Assembly: GCA_035581425.1 (NCBI GenBank)
Contig: DATJVP010000075.1
Location: 11,142-75,141, forward strand
Direction of reading: 5' to 3'
DNA: 64,000 bases
From: DASZHJ01 sp035581425
Lineage (GTDB): Bacteria > Pseudomonadota > Alphaproteobacteria > ATCC43930 > CGMCC-115725
Below, one piece after another: positions 33,522-41,226 of the stretch; position 1 is the stretch's first letter, and each line of letters starts with the position of its first letter. A program made the position numbers and the translations under genes. Below the pieces are notes generated by a model. It did no database searches and had not been told where the DNA came from. It saw only the letters and a program-made list of their open reading frames with translations.

Positions 33522-34810
33522 CCGAGCCCTTCCCGCTCTCGCCCTCGCTCTGGGCCGCAACCGCATCGCCTGCGCCGCCGACGCCGCCCCTTCGCGAAGG
33601 GGCGAAAGTGTCGGTATGCATCATCGGCGGCGGCTACGCTGGGCTCTCGACGGCGCTTCATCTCGCCGAGCGCGGCATCGACGCGCTGGTGCTCGAGGCG
33701 CAGGAGCCGGGCTTCGGCGGCTCCGGCCGTAACGGCGGCCAGGTTATTCCCGGCCTCAAATACGATCCCGACGAGTTGATCGCGCAATTCGGCGAGGAGG
33801 GCGGGCGGAAGCTCACGGCTTTCGTGCGCGGTACGGCGGATCTCGTCTTCGACCTCATTGAGCGTCACCGCATGGAGGTGCCGCGTCAGCGCACCGGCTG
33901 GATCCAGGGCGCCCACACGCCGGCGGCGGTCGAGATCGTGAAAAAGCGGAGCGCGCAATGGGAGAAGCTCGGCGCGCCAGTGGCATTCCTCGGCAAGGCC
34001 GAGATCGATCGCCTGCTCGGCACGGAGAAGTATCTCGGCGGATGGATCGACCGGCGCGGCGGTGCCATTCAGCCTCTGACCTACGCGCGCGGGCTTGCGA
34101 GGGCGGCGCTCGCCGCGGGCGCGCGCGTCCACGGCCACAGCGCGGCGGTCGGGCTCGCACGACGAGGCACACGCTGGATCGTCACGACGGAAAACGGTCC
34201 CGAAGTCGAGGCCGATCGCGTGACGATCTGCACCAACGGTTACACCGGCGATCTCTGGCCCGCACTCCGCCGGAGCGTGATTGCCCCGAACTCCTTCCAG
34301 ATCGCGACGGACCCGCTCAGCGACAACCTTCGCCATTCCGTGCTGCCGGAAGGCCAGGTGAGCTCGGACACGCGCCAACTCCTGCTTTATTTCCGCCTCG
34401 ATCACATGGGCCGATTCATCATCGGGGGACGTGGACCGTTTCGCGAGCCCAGGGATGCCGAGGACTGGTCGCATCTCGAGCGCGTGGTACCGAAACTCTT
34501 CCCGCAGCTCGCGGGCGCGCCGATCGCGCATCGCTGGTGCGGCCGCGTCACGATCACGCGCGACCACCTTCCGCATTTGCACGAGCCCGCGCCCGGCCTT
34601 CTCATCGATATCGGCTGTCAGGGTCGGGGCGTCGGGCTGCAGACTGCGATGGGAAAGGCGATGGCCGACTACATCGCGACCGGCAGCCCTGCGGCATTGC
34701 CCCTCCCGCTGAGTCCGATCTCGCCCATCCCCTTCCACTTCCTGCAGCGCGCCTACCTCGCCGCGGCGGTCTCCTGGTACCGGCTCAGGGACGGTGGCGT
34801 GAGAGCATGA
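33518..34810 (+). CDS. FAD-dependent amine/amino-acid oxidase (DadA/PuuB type)
   Basis: 430 residues. The dinucleotide-binding motif is VCIIGGGYAGLSTALHLAERG (about 33-53), followed by GFGGSGRNGGQV, the flavin-contacting block of gamma-glutamylputrescine oxidases and glycine-oxidase relatives. Later come CTNGYTGDLWP, GGRGPF and GCQGRGVGLQTAMGKAMADYI. It would oxidise an amine or amino acid, producing peroxide or feeding electrons elsewhere. It is the last gene of the ftsEX-ydcF-plsC run, an unusual site for a catabolic oxidase. Confidence 0.85.
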   Translation: MTEPFPLSPSLWAATASPAPPTPPLREGAKVSVCIIGGGYAGLSTALHLAERGIDALVLEAQEPGFGGSGRNGGQVIPGLKYDPDELIAQFGEEGGRKLTAFVRGTADLVFDLIERHRMEVPRQRTGWIQGAHTPAAVEIVKKRSAQWEKLGAPVAFLGKAEIDRLLGTEKYLGGWIDRRGGAIQPLTYARGLARAALAAGARVHGHSAAVGLARRGTRWIVTTENGPEVEADRVTICTNGYTGDLWPALRRSVIAPNSFQIATDPLSDNLRHSVLPEGQVSSDTRQLLLYFRLDHMGRFIIGGRGPFREPRDAEDWSHLERVVPKLFPQLAGAPIAHRWCGRVTITRDHLPHLHEPAPGLLIDIGCQGRGVGLQTAMGKAMADYIATGSPAALPLPLSPISPIPFHFLQRAYLAAAVSWYRLRDGGVRA

Positions 34811-34833
34811 TGCGCGCCATCGCTGCGATCCGC

Positions 34834-34853
34834 CCTTGGTCGAACGACCAAGG
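34834..34853. terminator. Perfect hairpin after the FAD oxidase gene
   Basis: CCTTGGTCG (34834-34842) and CGACCAAGG (34845-34853) are exact inverted repeats separated by two bases, 24 bases past the stop codon. It is probably a loop of four or more with fraying. No T-run follows. The next 200 bases, to 35048, hold no convincing gene. Confidence 0.45.
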
Positions 34854-35048
34854 CCTGTTCCGACTACTGACGGGTTCATGCGTCCGATAGTACTGAGCCA
34901 TCGCGTTGAGCGCCGCCTGCCTACGAGCAAGCTCCGCCTCGTGTGATTGATTCAGTCCTGCGACGATCCGTCGAGATTCAGTAGCGATCTCTGTTTGTGT
35001 TTCAGCGTAGGAATCTCTGACAAACCTGATGTGGCCACCCCAACCCCT

Positions 35049-35339
35049 CTATTGCGGTCGGTCGCTCGTTCGCCCCTGCAGCAGCACGACACCGCACGCG
35101 AAGCGATCCACGAAGGCATGAGCGGCCTCGACGGTCTCGAAGTAGAACAACGCCGCATCGGGGATGCCTGGATTGGTCTCGGTCCCGATGAAGTAGTGAC
35201 CGCGTCCCATGTGCAGGTTGAGCCACCCGTACATTGCGTCGAGTTGACCCCCGAACCCTCCCGGCGGCGCGACAACCCGCACCCGCACCGCGAAATAGCG
35301 TTCGGCCTGTCTTGCAGTCGGCGATGATCTGCCGGTCAT
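35049..35339 (-). CDS. Small hypothetical protein, related to 7959-8287
   Basis: From the ATG at 35339, 96 residues; an in-frame ATG at 35372 is an alternative. The core RYFAVRVRVVAPPGGFG, LDAMYGWLNLHMG, then DAALFYFETVEAAHAFVDRFACG resembles small uncharacterised proteins seen in Bradyrhizobium-type genomes. There is no signal peptide and no catalytic motif. A decayed relative sits 27 kb away in this window. Confidence 0.5.
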   Translation of the reverse strand: MTGRSSPTARQAERYFAVRVRVVAPPGGFGGQLDAMYGWLNLHMGRGHYFIGTETNPGIPDAALFYFETVEAAHAFVDRFACGVVLLQGRTSDRPQ

Positions 35340-35476
35340 AGGTGCCCCACTGCGTTCTCTGTTCGTTCCCATCCGAACATGAGCGGGTGCAGGCCGTCAA
35401 GGCGCACATACCGATCACGCCGGATTCCTTTACACCGTTGGAGCGCGACGCCGGTTAACCCTTTGATTTCCAAAAT

Positions 35477-35492
35477 TGGCATCAAACTTGCT
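35477..35492 (+). promoter_or_regulatory. Candidate sigma-54 promoter for the PEP-CTERM gene
   Basis: TGGCAT at 35477-35482 and TTGCT at 35488-35492 give the invariant GG (35478-35479) and GC (35490-35491) separated by exactly ten bases, matching the -24/-12 consensus except at one less conserved position. It would start transcripts near 35503, about 27 bases before the ATG at 35530. Sigma-54 control of PEP-CTERM genes is described for several proteobacteria. Confidence 0.6.
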
Positions 35493-35529
35493 CTGGCCAG
35501 GTTAACCTTACTCGACGGGGTGGACGATC

Positions 35530-36285
35530 ATGAGGTACCGGGCATTGAGGGTCCTGTGGGCTGCTGTTGCATCGGCCGCGGTCTCGCTGGCAGCAGCGGT
35601 CGATCCCGCTTCCGCCGACTTGATTTATCAGGGAGGGGCGCCGGATCAGAACGGAGTGATCCTTTCGCAAAGCCCTAATGCGGTCGCCATGAGCTTCACG
35701 CTCGGAAGCGATAGCACCATAACGGGAGCGAACTGGTGGGGCGGCTGTTTCGATCCGCAGGCGACATCGGCGAACGCATGCGACGCCTCGCCAAATTTCA
35801 CGATCACTTTTTGGTCCAACAGTTCGTCGGGTACTCCAGACACGGTCTTGGACTTCATACCAATTCTCGTCGCCAACCAGACCGCGACCGGCAATACGAT
35901 CGGCCCCGCTCCGCCACCGCCACCGCCCCCGTGGAACGAATACTCATACAGCGCAAGCTTTGCTGGGCTCGGGCTTTCGGCCAATACGACCTATTGGCTC
36001 GAAATCCAAAATACCTCAGGCGAAACCAACGGAACGTGGGGCTGGGAAACGACATCGTCCGCGCCCGGCGCAGCGCAGCTGGAATGGTTTAACGCGAACA
36101 ATTCGTGCCCTACCCCGGTGATTGACGATACCAACTGGTGTGCGCTCCCGCAGCAGCTTGCGTTTAACCTGGTCGGCACAAGCGGATTACCCAGTGAGGT
36201 TCCAGAGCCGAACTCCCTGCTCATACTCGGTGCAGGTCTGCTTGGCCTCTTGGCCTTTAGGCGCCGTTGCTCACTGGCGTATTGA
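35530..36285 (+). CDS. PEP-CTERM sorting-domain protein
   Basis: 251 residues. A signal peptide (ALRVLWAAVASAAVSLAAAV) precedes a beta-rich Ser/Thr/Asn/Gly-rich body with Cys pairs (GGCFDP, NACDAS; NSCPTP, NWCALP), a Pro run near residue 136, and a C-terminal anchor: VPEPNSLLILGAGLLGLLAFRRR, the PEP-CTERM tripartite signal of motif, membrane helix and Arg cluster. Exosortase would cleave after it and deliver the protein to the surface or matrix. No exosortase or polysaccharide genes are in this window. Confidence 0.9.
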   Translation: MRYRALRVLWAAVASAAVSLAAAVDPASADLIYQGGAPDQNGVILSQSPNAVAMSFTLGSDSTITGANWWGGCFDPQATSANACDASPNFTITFWSNSSSGTPDTVLDFIPILVANQTATGNTIGPAPPPPPPPWNEYSYSASFAGLGLSANTTYWLEIQNTSGETNGTWGWETTSSAPGAAQLEWFNANNSCPTPVIDDTNWCALPQQLAFNLVGTSGLPSEVPEPNSLLILGAGLLGLLAFRRRCSLAY

Positions 36286-36778
36286 GCCTACTGCGGCACC
36301 CCAATCAACCAAAAAGGTGCCGCCGCCCGGCCCCGCGCCGAACGTCGACGCACGGCGCCCCGGAACTATGTCTCGCCTCTCGCCCTCGATCTGATCGGCT
36401 TACGTCTGTAGTTCAGGGAGACGTAGCGTCCTGAGCCGGGAGTTGACTCCAACCTCGCCGTCACCCTGGGGCACTCCGCCGCCTTCTTCTTCGACCGTGC
36501 CTTGCCTACCATCTCAAGCTCGTCCAGCTCGCGGCGGAAATGTCGCACGACGATTTCGCGACGATGAAGCTCGCTCCGGGACAAGTCGCCTTCTTCCCCT
36601 GCGACCTTCGCGTTGAGCTTCCGTCGCTCTCCGTCGCCAATACGCCACGAGTTGCTGCAACGTTTTCCGCCGGGGATTAAGATCCCGCGTGAACCAGCGT
36701 TAACCGATATGAACGTAACCCTCGGTACCCAAATACCATTTGTGAACACCCATGAACCACTGTGAACGGGGATAAGGC
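36286..36778. other. Gap with one doubtful minus-strand frame
   Basis: The only long frame runs 36366-36749 on the minus strand and gives a basic, helix-prone product (SELHRREIVVRHFRRELDE, MVGKARSKKKAAE). It has no recognised domain and no clear ribosome binding site. A remnant of a mobile or phage gene is possible but unsupported. The last 60 bases before 36779 are AT-richer and repeat GTGAAC, likely the promoter region of the next gene. Confidence 0.3.
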
Positions 36779-37669
36779 ATGTTCGAGGGTTTCACGCGCA
36801 CGGATATCGCGACGAGCGGAGCGCGCATCCATCTGCGCCATGGCGGCAAGGGCCCACCGCTGCTGCTGTTGCACGGCAACCCCCTGAGCCACGTCTCCTG
36901 GCACAAGATGGCGCCGCTGCTCGCGGAGCGCTTTCACGTCGTCGCCTGCGATCTCCGCGGCTACGGCGACAGCGTCGGGCCCGAGGAGGGCGGACCGAAT
37001 CACGTCAATTACTCATTTCGCGCGATGGCGCAGGACCAGGTGGAGGTGATGGAGAAGCTCGGATACCGCGAGTTCTTCGTCGCGGGCCACGACCGCGGGG
37101 CGCGCACCACACACCGCATGTGTCTCGATCACCCCGCGCGCGTGAAGCGCGCAGCGATCGTGGACATCCTCCCGAGCCATCACATCTGGAACCACACCTC
37201 CAAGGACTGGGCACTCAAATCCTGGCACTGGAGCTTCATGGCGCAGCCCTTCGATCTGCCCGAACGCATGATGGCGGCGGTTCCTGCGCAGTGGTTCATG
37301 GAGCGCAAGCTCTCGAAGCCCGGGATCGGCCTCGGCTTCTTCGATCCCGAGGCCTTCGCGGAATACGTGCGCTGCTTCACCTGGAAGACGATCCGCGGCT
37401 CGTGCGAGGACTACCGCGCCTGCGTCACCTGCGACCTCGAGATGGACACGGCCGATTTCGCGGCCGGCAAGAAAGTCGCCTGCCCGCTCCTCGTGGTCTG
37501 GGGCGCGCGGAGCCACACGGGGACCGTCTACGGCGACGTTCTCGCGGTGTGGCGGAACTACGCGAGCGATCTCCGCGGCGGCCCGATCCCCTGCGGGCAC
37601 TACGTCCCCGAGGAAGCGCCGGGGGAGACGACGGAGTGGTTCCTCCGGCATTTTGCCGGCGCGGCCTGA
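36779..37669 (+). CDS. Haloacetate (fluoroacetate) dehalogenase-like hydrolase
   Basis: 296 residues of alpha/beta-hydrolase fold. The nucleophile Asp105 is in GHDRGART with Arg106 and Arg109, which bind the carboxylate in fluoroacetate dehalogenases. Asp129 (VDILPSHH), the halide-pocket pair His150-Trp151 (SWHWSFMAQP), Tyr212 (CEDYRAC) and catalytic His274 (CGHYVPEEAP) all have counterparts in the Rhodopseudomonas enzyme, recalled from memory. It hydrolyses haloacetates to glycolate, or is a close relative with another substrate. A single gene with no transporter or regulator next to it. Confidence 0.83.
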   Translation: MFEGFTRTDIATSGARIHLRHGGKGPPLLLLHGNPLSHVSWHKMAPLLAERFHVVACDLRGYGDSVGPEEGGPNHVNYSFRAMAQDQVEVMEKLGYREFFVAGHDRGARTTHRMCLDHPARVKRAAIVDILPSHHIWNHTSKDWALKSWHWSFMAQPFDLPERMMAAVPAQWFMERKLSKPGIGLGFFDPEAFAEYVRCFTWKTIRGSCEDYRACVTCDLEMDTADFAAGKKVACPLLVVWGARSHTGTVYGDVLAVWRNYASDLRGGPIPCGHYVPEEAPGETTEWFLRHFAGAA

Positions 37670-37678
37670 GTCAAGCCT

Positions 37679-38554
37679 TCACTGCCCGCGCGGAAAAACC
37701 GGAATGGCGCCGGTGATCAGGGTGCGTATCTGCGGATAGCTCGGCGGCAGGTGCGGGAAAGGCGCGCTTGCTCGGATCATCTGTCCCGCCGCCTCGTCGA
37801 CCATGCTCGAGCCCGAGGAGGCGACGAGCGTCAGCGCCACGAGATTGCCGGAGGGATCGATCAGGATGCTGTAGACGGCCTCTCGCTCGCCCGAGCCGCG
37901 GAATTCGGAGGCCGGCGGATAGATGCGGTGGCTCTCGACCCGCGCCTTGATCGCATTGAGATAGGGATCGCCGGCCATGTCGCGCTCGGCGTTCCCGCCA
38001 TGCGGACCGGGCAGGCGGAAGGAATGGAAGAGCGGACCGGCCGCGGACTCCTTCTTCGTCTCGGACTCCGCCATCGCCTGCTTTCCCTCAGGCTTGAGCT
38101 CGGTTTTGGGCTTGCTGGGCGCCGTCTCCTTGGTCGGCGCCGTTCCCGACTGTTTCGGTTGCGGCTGCTCCGAGGCGGGCTTCGGCTCCGGCAAGGTCGG
38201 CGTCTTGGTCTCGTCGGAGGCAGACGCCGTCTTCTCGTCGGGGCCGGACATGCGCGGCGTGATCGTCGGCGGCTGCGGTTGCTCCTCGAGCTTCGGCAGG
38301 GGCTCCGGCGGCTTCTGCGCCGGCGGGGGCGGCGGTGGAGGCGGCGGCTCCTCGATGACCAGAGTCACGGGAATAGGCGGCGTCTCCTGCACCCGGGTCC
38401 AAGGAAGAAGTCCGCTCCAGTCCGCAAGCAGGAGGGCGAGCACGAGCAGATGCAGCAGCACGGCCGCCAACACGGCACCCTTCTCGACCGGGCGCATACT
38501 GTCGCGGGATTCGCCGTGCTCCACAGGGCTGACGTGCTCAGCCGCGCTCGTCAT
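37679..38554 (-). CDS. TonB-like energy transducer
   Basis: 291 residues from the ATG at 38554; an upstream TTG at 38626 is possible. A single N-terminal membrane helix (AVLAAVLLHLLVLALLLADW) is followed by a Pro/Glu/Lys-rich spacer (PPPPPPPPPAQKPPEP ...) and a C-terminal TonB-type domain with YPPASEFRGSGEREAVYSILIDPSGNLVALTLV. It would span the periplasm and energise outer-membrane transport. ExbB, ExbD and TonB-dependent receptors are not in the window. Its C-terminus is somewhat divergent. Confidence 0.8.
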   Translation of the reverse strand: MTSAAEHVSPVEHGESRDSMRPVEKGAVLAAVLLHLLVLALLLADWSGLLPWTRVQETPPIPVTLVIEEPPPPPPPPPAQKPPEPLPKLEEQPQPPTITPRMSGPDEKTASASDETKTPTLPEPKPASEQPQPKQSGTAPTKETAPSKPKTELKPEGKQAMAESETKKESAAGPLFHSFRLPGPHGGNAERDMAGDPYLNAIKARVESHRIYPPASEFRGSGEREAVYSILIDPSGNLVALTLVASSGSSMVDEAAGQMIRASAPFPHLPPSYPQIRTLITGAIPVFPRGQ

Positions 38555-38731
38555 TGCTTCGGATGTGTCCTCTTCCACGGAGCCTGCCACGGTGCCGGTA
38601 TTACCCGGCCGCGGTCCAGGGATCAAATGGCAGGCAAACCGGCCTTAATTTAGGGCTTCTTAAGGGGCAAGAGGGAGAACTGTAGACGGGGTCGGCCGCG
38701 TGCCGGCAATTGCCTTTGGGCGCCTCGCTAA

Positions 38732-40045
38732 ATGGGATCGACCGCGTCTTCCAGCCATGCTTACCGGCGACCGCCGCCCTCTGCCAACGAGCACACGCAG
38801 GACGGCAGCGGCGTGACCCCGCATTCCTTCACCGGCATCCGCATCCTCGTCGTCGACGACGATGCCGGCGAGATCGAGACCGCACGCGCGATCCTGCGGC
38901 GCGGCGGCTTCATGCGCGTCGAGTGCGCCCGCGACGCCGAGGCCGCCATCGGACTCTGCCGCAGCTTCGAACCGGAGCTGCTGCTGCTCGGCTTTCGTGT
39001 GGGCGAGGCGAGCGGGCTCGCGTTCCTGAAGCGCCTGGGCGCGGAGCTGCCGCATCTCGACCCCGCGGCGATCCTCGTGGTCTCCGAGCACGACGGCGAT
39101 GTCCGCACCCCTGCCTACGAAGCCGGCGCGCGCGACTGCATCGCCAAGCCCTTTCATCCTCGCGAGCTCCTCGCCCGCATTGCGGCCGCAGCCGAGAGCC
39201 GCGTGCTCGGGCGGAATTTCGAGGCGACGGTCGCGGAGCATATGGCGCGGCATCAGGAGGCGGTCGCGGTGCTGCGCCAGGCCGAGAGCGCGCTCCGCAA
39301 GAACCTCGAGCAGAGCGAGGCCGGGAACCGCGCCAAATCCGGCATGCTCGCGGAGACCGTGCACGAGCTTCGTACGCCCTTGAACGCGATCTGCGGCTAT
39401 TCCGAGTCGATGGCACTCGGGATCTTCGGCGCGATCGAGAACCCGAAGCACGCGGAGTATGTCCGCCTCATCCACGCCGCAGCACAGCACCTGCGCAAGA
39501 TCGTCGACGGGCTCCTCGACGTCTCGAGCGTGGAGAACGAGAGCACCACGCTCAGTATCGCCCGTGTCGACGTGGGCGCCGTGGTGCGCGAGACGGCAGA
39601 AATGCTGCGGAACCAGGCGGAGGTCGGCGGCGTCAAGCTCGAGGTCACAATCGATCCCGCGCTCGCGGCCGTGCGCACGGATGCGACAAAGCTCCGCCAG
39701 GTGATCCTCAATCTCGGCTCGAACGCCGTCAAATACACACCGCGCGGCGGGCGCGTCTCGATCGAGGCGAAGACCGATGGCGCCGGCGGCGCGCTGGTCC
39801 TCATCATCCGTGACACCGGGATCGGCATGGGTACCGGCGATCTCGAGGTCGCCATGCGCCCCTTCGGCCGGGTCAAGCGCGATCCCAATGGCGCAGCCGT
39901 GCAGGGAACGGGGCTCGGTCTTCCGCTCACCAAGCGCTATGTCGAGCTTCTCGGCGGCACGCTCGAGATCAAGAGCAGGCCCGGGCGCGGCACCGTCGTC
40001 ACGGTCTGGCTCCCCTCGGACGCATCGGCCCGGCAGAGCGCCTAA
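38732..40045 (+). CDS. Hybrid histidine kinase with degenerate receiver
   Basis: 437 residues. An N-terminal receiver (35-155) keeps the acidic pocket Asp42-Asp44 (VVDDDAG) and Lys139 (CIAKPF), but the phosphoacceptor position is Gly87 (LLLLGFRVG). A coiled region leads to the H-box with His211 (ETVHELRTPLNAI), N-box NLGSNAVKYTPRGG, G1 RDTGIGM and G2 GTGLGLPL. It is soluble, with no membrane helix, and resembles PleC/DivJ-type kinases in its catalytic half. No partner response regulator is adjacent. Confidence 0.85.
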   Translation: MGSTASSSHAYRRPPPSANEHTQDGSGVTPHSFTGIRILVVDDDAGEIETARAILRRGGFMRVECARDAEAAIGLCRSFEPELLLLGFRVGEASGLAFLKRLGAELPHLDPAAILVVSEHDGDVRTPAYEAGARDCIAKPFHPRELLARIAAAAESRVLGRNFEATVAEHMARHQEAVAVLRQAESALRKNLEQSEAGNRAKSGMLAETVHELRTPLNAICGYSESMALGIFGAIENPKHAEYVRLIHAAAQHLRKIVDGLLDVSSVENESTTLSIARVDVGAVVRETAEMLRNQAEVGGVKLEVTIDPALAAVRTDATKLRQVILNLGSNAVKYTPRGGRVSIEAKTDGAGGALVLIIRDTGIGMGTGDLEVAMRPFGRVKRDPNGAAVQGTGLGLPLTKRYVELLGGTLEIKSRPGRGTVVTVWLPSDASARQSA

Positions 40046-40125
40046 CGCGATATTTTTCGTTCTCACCGCGCGCGCGTTCGACGACAATCCCTACTTCAAG
40101 CACATCTGAACTTCGGGGGTGGGGC

Positions 40126-41016
40126 ATGCCGAGACAAGCGAGAATCACTTTGGCGGGGATCGCGATCCTTCTTTGCTTTGCAATCTTTTTCATGACTTAT
40201 TTCACGGTCGACCAGAACGAGATGACCGTGGTGACGCGGTTCGGCCACCTCGAATACGTCGCCGATCCCGGCCTGCACTTCAAAATTCCCTTCGTCAACG
40301 CGACGACGCCCTATCGCACTGACATCCAGGACCTGCGCCCCGACAAGGGCGTCAACACCTACACGATCGACAATCAGGAAGTGGACGTGATCTTCACGGT
40401 CTTCTTCCGCATCCCGCCGGACAAGGTCGCCTACATCTACACGAACAACCGCGACTACCGTCAGCGCCTCTATTCGCTCTCGATCGACCGGCTGAAGGCG
40501 GCGATGGGCCAAGTCAACGTGCAGAGCGTCGCCGAGAAGCGCGGCGAGCTCCGCGACACGATCAAGGCGACGCTGGTCCGCGACGCGGCACTCCTCGGTG
40601 TCGAGATCACGGATTTTCAGTTGACGGATATGCAATACACCGACGCCTTCCGTCAGGCCGTCAACAACGCCGCCGTGCAGAAGGCGAACATCGAGGCGGT
40701 CGAGTACCAGCGCCAGCAGGCGGAAAAGCAAGCGGCGACCGCCAAGATCGCGGCCGAGGGACAGGCGAACGCCGTCCGCGCCAAGGCCGCAGGCGATGCC
40801 GACGCGCGGCTCCTCCAAGCCACCGCGGAGGCGAAGGCGATCGAGCTCCAGGGGGCCGCAAACGCCAAGGCGATTCAGCTCCAGGCGGAGGCCCTGAAGG
40901 CCAATCCCGATCTCGTGGAACTCCGCCGCGCCGAGCGCTGGAATGGGGTGTTGCCGTCGGCAGTCTATGGCTCGGCGCCGATCCCATTCCTCAACGTGCC
41001 CAGCGCGCATCCCTAG
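40126..41016 (+). CDS. SPFH-domain (HflC/prohibitin-like) protein
   Basis: 296 residues. One N-terminal membrane helix (LAGIAILLCFAIFFMTYF) precedes the SPFH domain (VVTRFGHLEYVADPGLHFKIPFV, EVDVIFTVFFRIPPD) and a long Ala/Glu/Lys/Gln helix (QQAEKQAATAKIAAEGQAN) ending with ALKANPDLVELRRAERWNGVLPS. The C-terminal pattern fits a prohibitin/stomatin-like scaffold. It forms membrane-anchored rings that organise proteases or microdomains. It is preceded by a good GGGTGGGG. Confidence 0.88.
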   Translation: MPRQARITLAGIAILLCFAIFFMTYFTVDQNEMTVVTRFGHLEYVADPGLHFKIPFVNATTPYRTDIQDLRPDKGVNTYTIDNQEVDVIFTVFFRIPPDKVAYIYTNNRDYRQRLYSLSIDRLKAAMGQVNVQSVAEKRGELRDTIKATLVRDAALLGVEITDFQLTDMQYTDAFRQAVNNAAVQKANIEAVEYQRQQAEKQAATAKIAAEGQANAVRAKAAGDADARLLQATAEAKAIELQGAANAKAIQLQAEALKANPDLVELRRAERWNGVLPSAVYGSAPIPFLNVPSAHP

Positions 41017-41226
41017 CGCCGAGGATTTCTTCGGAAACGTCGGTGGATAGCTTTTCCCGACCGCTTCGTGGATTGCGGGGATATCTTGAAAACCCGCGTG
41101 TTCGCAACCACTTGGATGCGTGTTGCGACGGGGGTGGCCGGATGCATGGCGACCTGTTGCCGTCGAACAAATTAGGAACTAAACTCGCTGCCCCTTTTCC
41201 CCCCGCGCAATCCGAGGGACGCCCAG

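Noticed and set aside
41017..41226. Possible cobalamin riboswitch or NrdR box before nrdJ
   Set aside because: No B12-box-like core and no NrdR-type repeat could be found in the 210 bases.
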